Source of the DNA: CAWINX01 sp963702055
GTDB taxonomy: Bacteria; Actinomycetota; Thermoleophilia; Solirubrobacterales; 70-9
Direction of reading: 5' to 3'
Assembly: GCA_963702055.1 (NCBI GenBank)
Contig: OY969702.1
Span: 1,550,001 to 1,614,000 of the forward strand
DNA: 64,000 nucleotides
Shown here: positions 33,423 to 39,584 of the stretch, in pieces
Layout: each line of letters opens with the position of its first letter
Numbering within the stretch: the stretch's first letter is position 1
The notes under the pieces: model-generated
Databases searched by the model: none
What the model was told of the DNA's origin: nothing
Seen by the model: only the letters and a program-made list of their open reading frames with translations
Made by a program: the position numbers and the translations under genes

Positions 33423-34370
33423 TCAGTCCGAGGCGCCGACGAGACGCTCGATGCCGGCCTGCTCGATCGTGCGGCGCAGGCCCTCTCGCAGCTCGATCTG
33501 CGGCTCCCAGCCGAGCAGGTCACGGGCGCGGCCGATGTCGGGGCGGCGTTGCTGGGGATCGTCGGTCGGCAGCGCCTCGTGGACGATCTCCGAGCGCGAG
33601 TCGGTCACCTCGATCACCGCCTTCGCCAGCTCCAGCAGGGTGAACTCGTCCGGGTTGCCGATGTTGACCGGGGTGTGGACCTCGGACTCGGCGAGGGCGA
33701 CGATGCCGCGGATCAGGTCGTCGACGTAGCAGAAGCTGCGGGTCTGGCTGCCGTCCCCGAACACGGTCAGCGAGCGGTCCTGGAGCGCCTGGCGCAGGAA
33801 GGTCGGGATCGCCCGCCCGTCGTGCGGCCGCATCCGCGGGCCGTAGGTGTTGAAGATGCGGACGATCGAGGTATCGACCCCCTGCTGGCGGTGGTAGGCC
33901 ATGGTCAGCGCCTCGGCGTAGCGCTTCGCCTCGTCATAGACGCCGCGCGGGCCGATCGGGTTGACGTGGCCCCAGTAGTCCTCGGTCTGGGGATGGACCT
34001 GGGGATCCCCGTAGACCTCGCTGGTCGAGGCGATCAAGAAGCGGGCGCGCTTGAACTTGGCGACGCCGAGCATGTGGTGGGTGCCGTGCGAGCCGACCTT
34101 GAGCGTGTGTAGCGGCAGGCGGAGGTAGTCGATCGGGCTGGCCGGAGAGGCGAGGTGGTAGACGAAGTCGACATCGTCGGGCACGTCGACGTAGGTGGTG
34201 ATGTCGACGTTGCGGAACTCGAAGTCCGGGTCGCGGATGTGGGCGATGTTCTCGAGCGAGCCGGTCTCGAGGTTGTCGATGCAGATGACGCGATGCCCCT
34301 GCCCCAGCAGGTGCTCGCAGAGGTGGGAGCCCAGGAAGCCGGCCCCGCCGGTGACCACGCAGTTACTCAT
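33423..34370 (-). CDS. UDP-glucuronic acid decarboxylase / NDP-sugar epimerase
   Basis: A 315-aa extended SDR closest to UDP-glucuronate decarboxylase (UXS), making UDP-xylose from UDP-glucuronate. Start NCVVTGGAGFLGSHLCEHLL; characteristic VYHLASPASPIDYLRLPLHT; active site STSEVYGDPQVHPQTEDYWG and the Tyr-x3-Lys in GVYDEAKRYAEAL; then NTYGPRMRPHDGRAIPTF and DGSQTRSFCYVDDL. All these match UXS strongly. The start ATG 34370 gives MSNCVVTGG. It is divergent from the sigma-factor gene and probably supplies a surface polysaccharide precursor. Confidence 0.88.
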   Translation of the reverse strand: MSNCVVTGGAGFLGSHLCEHLLGQGHRVICIDNLETGSLENIAHIRDPDFEFRNVDITTYVDVPDDVDFVYHLASPASPIDYLRLPLHTLKVGSHGTHHMLGVAKFKRARFLIASTSEVYGDPQVHPQTEDYWGHVNPIGPRGVYDEAKRYAEALTMAYHRQQGVDTSIVRIFNTYGPRMRPHDGRAIPTFLRQALQDRSLTVFGDGSQTRSFCYVDDLIRGIVALAESEVHTPVNIGNPDEFTLLELAKAVIEVTDSRSEIVHEALPTDDPQQRRPDIGRARDLLGWEPQIELREGLRRTIEQAGIERLVGASD

Positions 34371-34545
34371 CGCTGTTGATGCTATCGGGGGAGGGTCGGT
34401 TGGGAGGCGCGCCCGTTCCGTATGCAATTTGCGTGTTTTTTGCGATGAAAATCGTCCAAGAGGGGGAGAAGCGCGCCCATCCCAGCGATTTACGTGGCAG
34501 TGTTTGATAAACAAATCCAAAGCGGTGCGAGGATCTAAAGGGGAG
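34371..34545. promoter_or_regulatory. Divergent promoter region of decarboxylase and sigma-factor genes
   Basis: About 175 bp with lower GC than the surroundings, holding T/A-rich tracts (GTGTTTTTTGCGATGAAAAT and TTTGATAAACAAATCC). Promoters for both divergent genes should lie here. I could not identify a reliable -35/-10 pair. Confidence 0.4.
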
Positions 34546-35892
34546 ATGGAGCTCGCGGGCAGGGGGCCGACGAGGCCGACGACGACCAAGATTGCGCGGC
34601 TCACCGGCCGGGACGACCCGCCGCGGCCGGCGACCGAGGCGGCGCGCAAGCGGGCCGCGGTCGAGCTGATCTCCCGCCAGGAGGGGTCGCTGCGCCGGAC
34701 CGCCCGTCGCTTCTCGCTGTGCGCGGACGACGCCGACGACGCCTACCAGCGAGCGCTGGAGATCCTCCTCGTCAAGGCCCCGACCGACGACCCGCGCGAG
34801 CTGGTCCGCTGGATGACGATCGTCGTCAAGCACGAGGCGCTGAAGGTGCGCGAGAACCGCGAGCGGATCCTCGGATCCCCCGAGGCGCCCGGGCGCGAGG
34901 ACGAGGGCGACTGGGTCGCGCTGATCCCCTCGGAGCGCCACGGCCCCGCCGAGCGCGCCGAGCGGCAGGAGCTGATCGCCCGCAGCCGCGAGGCGCTCCA
35001 GGCGCTGAAGCCACAGGAGCTGCGGGCGCTGACCCTGCTGGCCGAGGGCTACTCCTACGCCGAGATCGGCGAGATGACCGGGTACAGCCACACGAAGATC
35101 AACCGCTGCGTAGCGGAGGGGCGCGAGCGATTCCGCAGCCTCGTCTCCCGCAGCGAGGACGGGCGCCGCTGCGAGGAGCTGAGCCCGCTGCTCTCGGCCT
35201 TCTGCGACGGCGAGGCGAACGGCGAGGAGGCCGCCTCGCTGCGCGAGCACCTGCGGGCCTGCCCGCACTGCCGCTCGACGATGCGCGCCTACCGGGCCGC
35301 GCCGCGCGCCGCCGCGGCGCTGGCGCCGGTCCTGCCCGTCTCCCGATCGCTGCTGGAGCGGGCGCACGAGGCGTTCGCCGGACTCCACTCGCGACTCCCA
35401 TGGCAGGGAGGAGCCGACGACTCCGTCGTCTCCCAGGTGGCGGCGGCGGGCGGAGCGCGCGGCGCCGGCATGGCCGCGCTGGCGAAGGTGCTGGCGATCT
35501 GCGCGGGAAGCGCCGGCGGGGCCGCCGCCTGCGTCGCGGCGGGCGTCGTCCCCGGGCCCTTGCCGCTGGACCTCGGTGGCGACCACGCCAAGCGCCCGGC
35601 GATCGTGCATCGGCTTGACCGCCCGGACGCCGTCGCCTCGTCCCTCACTACCACCGACACCACAGGCGACTCTCCAGCCTCCACCGACCCGCCCGCGCAG
35701 GATCCGCCGGCCGACCAGAAGCCGGACCAGCCGGCCAAAGACCCCTCGCCCTCTTCGGTCGAGTTCTCGCCCGAGGCGTCGGCCCCGGCGGCCGCGTCCG
35801 CTCCCGCCACATCGGCGGCGCCGATCTCCTCCGGCGGGGGCGGCTCGGCAGGGTCCTCGAGCAGCGCCGGAGCCGGGGAGTTCGGGCCGTGA
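34546..35892 (+). CDS. Sigma-70 family (ECF-like) factor fused to zinc-finger anti-sigma domain and membrane anchor
   Basis: A 448-aa protein. Residues ~30-110 form sigma region 2 (FSLCADDADDAYQRALEILL). Region 4 follows at ~145-200 (LKPQELRALTLLAEGYSYAE, with an HTH ending SHTKINRCVAEGRERF). Then comes a zinc-binding anti-sigma motif: LLSAFCDGEANGEE followed by REHLRACPHC (H-x3-C-x2-C). After a linker, a hydrophobic stretch (LAKVLAICAGSAGGAAACVA) could cross the membrane, and the last ~110 residues are Pro/Ser/Ala-rich. This puts sigma and anti-sigma in one chain, perhaps released by proteolysis. The stop overlaps the next gene (GTGA), an Ig-like secreted protein, which is the likely partner or target. 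Confidence 0.82.
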   Translation: MELAGRGPTRPTTTKIARLTGRDDPPRPATEAARKRAAVELISRQEGSLRRTARRFSLCADDADDAYQRALEILLVKAPTDDPRELVRWMTIVVKHEALKVRENRERILGSPEAPGREDEGDWVALIPSERHGPAERAERQELIARSREALQALKPQELRALTLLAEGYSYAEIGEMTGYSHTKINRCVAEGRERFRSLVSRSEDGRRCEELSPLLSAFCDGEANGEEAASLREHLRACPHCRSTMRAYRAAPRAAAALAPVLPVSRSLLERAHEAFAGLHSRLPWQGGADDSVVSQVAAAGGARGAGMAALAKVLAICAGSAGGAAACVAAGVVPGPLPLDLGGDHAKRPAIVHRLDRPDAVASSLTTTDTTGDSPASTDPPAQDPPADQKPDQPAKDPSPSSVEFSPEASAPAAASAPATSAAPISSGGGGSAGSSSSAGAGEFGP

Positions 35893-37883
35893 GCGCGAAC
35901 CGGATCGCTCGCCCGATCGCGGTCGCGGCCTGCTCGGCGATCGCGCTGGTCGGCGCGATCTGCGCACCGGCGTCCGCCGCCGACTCACTGCAGGTGACCA
36001 ACCTCGCCGTCAGCGGCGGTGCCGGGAATTGGCACCCGGACAACGACTTCACCGTGACCTGGTCGAGCACCTCGGCCTACAACGTCATCCACCACCGGAT
36101 CCGCACCTACTGGGGAGAAACGGTCGTCGATGACGTCCCGATCCCCCTCGAGAAAGGTGTCTCGCCCTACAGCCTCAGCCACATCCAGATTCCACGCGGT
36201 CCCGGCGAGTACTTCATCGAGGTCTGGCTCGAGGACGACACCCACCAGGGCCCACCCGCCCAGGCGACGCTGCGCTTTGACGACATCCACCCGCAGACCG
36301 CCTTGCCGCTCCCCGACTCCGGCTGGATCAACCGCACCGAGGTTCCCTTCGCCCTCCACGTCGGGCACCCCGCCAACCCCCTGCCGGTTTCCGGCATCAA
36401 AGGCTACGCGGTGGCGATCGATCGCCAGCCGGCCACCGAGCCCTGCGCTTCGCTGACCCTCTGCACCGAGGCCGAGACCGATCTCCAGGGGGGAATCGGC
36501 AACGACTCCTTCCCGGTCTTCGACCTCCCCGAAGGCGTCAGCTACGCCCACGCCGTCGCTGTCTCCGAATCCGGGGTGAGGTCGGCCCAGGCCGGGCACG
36601 CGATACTGCGAGTCGACAAGACCGATCCGGTCACGAGCCTGGGCGGCGTGCCCGCCGGTTGGACCAACCAACCGGTGGTTCTAACCGCAACCGCCTCCGA
36701 CGCGCTCTCGGGAATGCAGCCCGGCGGCGGAGGCAGCGAGCCGTTCACGGCGCTGCGGATCGACGACGGCGCTCCCGTCATCTCGATCGGCGATTCGGCG
36801 ACCGCCGCGATCGCGACGGAGGGCGTTCACAGCGTCGCCTACTACGCGCGCGACGTCGCCGGCAACGTGAACGATGGCGAGGGTCCCGACATGCCGCCGT
36901 CGATCGCGACGGTCAGGGTCGACAGGGCCCCGCCCACCGTCGCCTTCGCCGACTCTCAGGACCCGGCCGACCCGGAGCAGATCGTCGCGCGCGTCTCCGA
37001 TCCCCTCTCCAGCCCGAGTCCCTCGACGGGACGCATCGAAATACGCCGCGCCGGCTCGGGGGGCCGTTTCGACTCGCTTCCCACCGAGGTGACGGCCGGC
37101 GCGCTGCGGGCGCGCTGGGACTCGGAGTCCTACCCGCACGGAGAGTACGAGTTGCGTGCCGTCGGCTTCGACGTCGCCGGCAACTCGGCGACCGCCTCCC
37201 TGCGGGGCAACGGCACTGCGATGACCCTGCCCAACCCGCTGAAGGCGCAGTCCGAGTTGCGCGCCGGCTTCGGCGGCGCCCGGCAGCGAAAGCTCGCCCG
37301 CTACGAAAGCGGCGCCCTCTACAACGGACGACTGAGCGCCGCCCGGGGAGCGTCCGTCACCGACCTTCCGGTGAAGATCGTCGAGCGCTTTCCCGCCGGG
37401 GCGAGCCAGCCGGAGCGGGTCACCACGGTGCGCACCGATGGCGGCGGAGCCTTCGCCATCAACCTCCTCCCCGGTCCCAGCCGCCAGGTCACCGCAACCT
37501 TCGATGGGACCCGAACCCTGACCAGCGCCAAGGCGTCGACCGCCCGCCTCGCGGTGCGGGGGGCGGTGCGGATGCGGGCCTCCTCACGGGTGGCGAGAGT
37601 CGGGGGGCGGGCGATCGTCTTCCGTGGAAGGGTCGGCGCCGTCGGCGCCGCCATCCCCTCCGGCGGCAAGTCCGTACAGCTTCAGTTCCGCCTCCACGGC
37701 GTCCCCTGGACCGAGTTCCGCACGATCCAGACCGACCGTCGCGGCCGCTTCCGCTACGCGTACCGCTTCACCGACAACGACAGCCGCGGCATCCGCTTTC
37801 GGTTTCGCGCCTTCGCCCCGCCACAGGGCGGGTGGCCCTACGAGCCGACCGCCTCACGGCCGATCGCCGTCACGGGCCGCTGA
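35889..37883 (+). CDS. Large secreted Ig-like/adhesin-type surface protein
   Basis: A 664-aa exported protein starting GTG at 35889 in a 4-bp overlap with the sigma-factor gene. A signal peptide (IAVAACSAIALVGAICAPAS) precedes several beta-sandwich modules typical of surface adhesins: DKTDPVTSLGGVPAGWTNQP, then VHSVAYYARDVAGNVNDGEG (an Ig-like 'YxAxDxAGN' motif), then YELRAVGFDVAGNSATASLR. C-terminal modules (FRGRVGAVGAAIPSGGKSVQ; TDRRGRFRYAYRF) look like carboxypeptidase-regulatory or SdrD-B-like repeats. No membrane anchor or sortase signal is seen at the end. Coupling to a membrane-tethered sigma factor suggests it senses or responds to surface conditions. Confidence 0.75.
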   Translation: MSANRIARPIAVAACSAIALVGAICAPASAADSLQVTNLAVSGGAGNWHPDNDFTVTWSSTSAYNVIHHRIRTYWGETVVDDVPIPLEKGVSPYSLSHIQIPRGPGEYFIEVWLEDDTHQGPPAQATLRFDDIHPQTALPLPDSGWINRTEVPFALHVGHPANPLPVSGIKGYAVAIDRQPATEPCASLTLCTEAETDLQGGIGNDSFPVFDLPEGVSYAHAVAVSESGVRSAQAGHAILRVDKTDPVTSLGGVPAGWTNQPVVLTATASDALSGMQPGGGGSEPFTALRIDDGAPVISIGDSATAAIATEGVHSVAYYARDVAGNVNDGEGPDMPPSIATVRVDRAPPTVAFADSQDPADPEQIVARVSDPLSSPSPSTGRIEIRRAGSGGRFDSLPTEVTAGALRARWDSESYPHGEYELRAVGFDVAGNSATASLRGNGTAMTLPNPLKAQSELRAGFGGARQRKLARYESGALYNGRLSAARGASVTDLPVKIVERFPAGASQPERVTTVRTDGGGAFAINLLPGPSRQVTATFDGTRTLTSAKASTARLAVRGAVRMRASSRVARVGGRAIVFRGRVGAVGAAIPSGGKSVQLQFRLHGVPWTEFRTIQTDRRGRFRYAYRFTDNDSRGIRFRFRAFAPPQGGWPYEPTASRPIAVTGR

Positions 37884-37887
37884 GAGG

Positions 37888-38010
37888 TCTGCGACTGAGG
37901 CGTTTCAAGACCAAGCGAGGCGCTCATGAAACGAGCCCCGCATGGTGGTGCCATGCGGGGCTCGTTGAAGGGGCGCAGTCGCGCAGTGTCTTGGGACGCC
38001 TCAGCGCAGA
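37888..38010. repeat. Nested hairpin between convergent genes, overlapping a stop codon
   Basis: Outer arms: TCTGCGACTGAGGCGTTTCA (from 37888, running to 37911) against GTCTTGGGACGCCTCAGCGC (37988-38010), with few mismatches. Inner perfect 16-bp stem: AACGAGCCCCGCATGG (37930-37945) and its complement (37951-37966) with loop TGGTG. The right outer arm includes the last codons and stop of the coiled-coil gene. The inner hairpin is a convincing bidirectional terminator; the outer arms make it resemble the other large inverted repeats here. Confidence 0.75.
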
Positions 38011-38402
38011 GCTGAGAGCTGCTCGGTAGCGCGGTCGACCAGCTCCTGGGCGCGGGAGGTCTGCTCCTCGACCGCCTTGCGGACGCGCTGCTCGGCCTCG
38101 CGACGGTTGCGCTGCGCCTCGGTGGTCGCCTTGCGGCGAGCCGTCGCGCCACGGCGCTCGGCGCGCTTCAGCGAGCGGCGGAGCTGAGTCTGGTAGCTCT
38201 TGATCTGCTTCTCGGCGCCGCTGCGACCGGTGAACGGCTCGACGAAGTCGCTGACCCGGTCGCTGACGTTGAGGACGACGCCGACCGGGAGGTCGACCAC
38301 GGTCTGGGCGACCGACTGGACCTGGCCCTTCTCGGCGGCTTTCGCCTTGGGGGCGCTTTTCGCTTTGGCTTTGGTGGATTTTCCGTTGCTGCTCGTTGCC
38401 AT
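38001..38402 (-). CDS. Basic Lys/Ala-rich coiled-coil protein
   Basis: A 133-aa protein from ATG 38402. The N-terminal part is Lys/Ala-rich (KSTKAKAKSAPKAKAAEK), like histone H1-type or heparin-binding proteins. A middle segment has a hydrophobic face (SVAQTVVDLPVGVVLNVSD). The C-terminal ~75 residues are a highly charged helix (TQLRRSLKRAERRGATARRK onward) predicted to be a coiled coil. It may bind DNA or anionic surfaces. Two LexA-type boxes lie 64-92 bp upstream of its start, so DNA-damage regulation is plausible. I do not know a specific family. Confidence 0.7.
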   Translation of the reverse strand: MATSSNGKSTKAKAKSAPKAKAAEKGQVQSVAQTVVDLPVGVVLNVSDRVSDFVEPFTGRSGAEKQIKSYQTQLRRSLKRAERRGATARRKATTEAQRNRREAEQRVRKAVEEQTSRAQELVDRATEQLSALR

Positions 38403-38465
38403 GGAGATCGGATTCCCTTCGATGTCTGTGTCGTTGCCTGCCAGGGGTGCGTTAGCGAGTCTAGC

Positions 38466-38494
38466 GAACATATGTTCTTCGCGAACACATGTTC
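38466..38494. promoter_or_regulatory. Tandem LexA (SOS) boxes
   Basis: Two 12-bp palindromes, GAACATATGTTC (38466-38477) and GAACACATGTTC (38483-38494), each preceded by CG and spaced 17 bp apart. They fit the Gram-positive/actinobacterial LexA consensus CGAAC-N4-GTTC. They sit upstream of the basic coiled-coil gene (start 38402, minus strand) and downstream of the phosphatase gene, so the coiled-coil gene is the likely target. Confidence 0.75.
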
Positions 38495-38522
38495 TACCCC
38501 CGTCTCGGCGGCGCGGTTACAG

Positions 38523-38571
38523 GTTCCGCTGTTCCTTTGCCCCTCCATACCCGGCAAAAGAACAGCGGAAC
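38523..38571. repeat. TTCCGCTGTTC palindrome, copy 5
   Basis: Arms GTTCCGCTGTTCCTTTGCC and complement around the core CCTCCATACCCGG. It is nearly identical to copy 7 (two differences). It lies 5 bp beyond the stop of the inositol-phosphatase-like gene and ahead of the LexA-box promoter. Confidence 0.9.
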
Positions 38572-38576
38572 GGGGG

Positions 38577-39386
38577 TTAGGGGGTGTGGGTGACCGAGAG
38601 GCCCCGCTCGCCCGCGGCGGCGGCGATCGGGTAGCGGGCGTCGAGGCCGAGGTCCGCCCCCTCCAGGCCGGCGGCGTCGAAGGCCACGACTCCCCCCGCC
38701 TCACGGACGATCAGCTGCGCCGCGGCGGCATCGACCGAGCGGCAGGAGCGCAGGCTGAGCATGCCGTCGAAGCGACCGGCGGCGACATAGGCGAGGCTGA
38801 TCGCGATCGAGCCGACCACGCGGAGGCGGTAGACCTTCCCGGCCAGTGCCTCCAACGCCTCCAGCGCCCTCGTCGGCTCGGCCGCCTCGACGCCGAGCAG
38901 CTCCAGGGTCTCGGCGTCATCAGCCACCTCAATCGGCTCACCGTTCAGGGTCGCCCCCCCGCCGCGTCGCGCCGCGAACTCCTCGCCGGCGCCGAAGTCG
39001 TAGACGTAGCCGAACTCGACGTCGGCCATGCTCGGGCCCGACGCCACGGCGATGCTGAGGCTGTGGGAGGGAAGTGTGCGGCGGGCGTTGAGCGAGCCGT
39101 CGATCGGGTCGATCACCACCCGCGCCGGGCCACCCGCGCCGAAGCTCACCTCGCCGCGCTCCTCGGAGACGGCGACAAAGGAGGCCCCCTCCCCGGCCAG
39201 CTTCTCCAGCTCGTCGAAGACGGCGTCCTCGCAACGGCGGTCGATGGCGAGGCTGCGGTCTCCCCCCTCGCCGACGCCCTCGTAGACGGTCCGCTCCGCG
39301 GAGCTGCGGACCCGGTCGAAGATCGCCTGCTGCGCCGCCACGACCCTGCGGCAGATTCCCGTCCAGTCTGCGGAAAAAACGTCCAT
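38577..39386 (-). CDS. Inositol monophosphatase-family protein
   Basis: A 269-aa phosphatase of the inositol monophosphatase/fructose-bisphosphatase superfamily. Metal-binding motifs: FVAVSEERGEV (first Glu-Glu), VIDPIDGSLNARR (the DPIDGT/S signature) and the third-motif region SVDAAAAQLIVREAGGVVAF, where the usual WDxAA is SVDAAA. The conserved W is therefore replaced but the metal Asp is kept. The substrate could be inositol phosphate, a 3'-phosphonucleotide or histidinol phosphate. It starts at ATG 39386; its promoter side faces a 160-bp hairpin. Confidence 0.87.
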   Translation of the reverse strand: MDVFSADWTGICRRVVAAQQAIFDRVRSSAERTVYEGVGEGGDRSLAIDRRCEDAVFDELEKLAGEGASFVAVSEERGEVSFGAGGPARVVIDPIDGSLNARRTLPSHSLSIAVASGPSMADVEFGYVYDFGAGEEFAARRGGGATLNGEPIEVADDAETLELLGVEAAEPTRALEALEALAGKVYRLRVVGSIAISLAYVAAGRFDGMLSLRSCRSVDAAAAQLIVREAGGVVAFDAAGLEGADLGLDARYPIAAAAGERGLSVTHTP

Positions 39387-39400
39387 CGGCCCGATGCTAA

Positions 39401-39562
39401 GTGACTATCCGAAAACCCGCGTGTGCGACTGGCGAGTGCCGGACCGAGCGGGGGTAGGACGCAGGGAGGCCTAATGGCAGCGCCATTTGGCCGACTGAGG
39501 ACGCCGCCCCGCGAAGTGTGTCCGGTGCCGCCAGGCGTGCGCGGGGGTTTTCGGATAGTCGC
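39401..39562. repeat. 160-bp imperfect hairpin element between divergent genes
   Basis: The left end GTGACTATCCGAAAACCCGC pairs with the right end ending GGGGGTTTTCGGATAGTCGC. Pairing continues imperfectly for ~45 bp (TGGCGAGTGCCGGAC against GTCCGGTGCCGCCA), and the centre has its own stem (GGCCTAATGG / CCATTTGGCC, 39468-39492). The whole 162 bp can therefore fold as one long hairpin. It fills the gap between the phosphatase start and the helicase-nuclease start, so it may carry or block promoters. Confidence 0.8.
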
Positions 39563-39584
39563 TGAGGCCCGGTAGCTTTGAACG

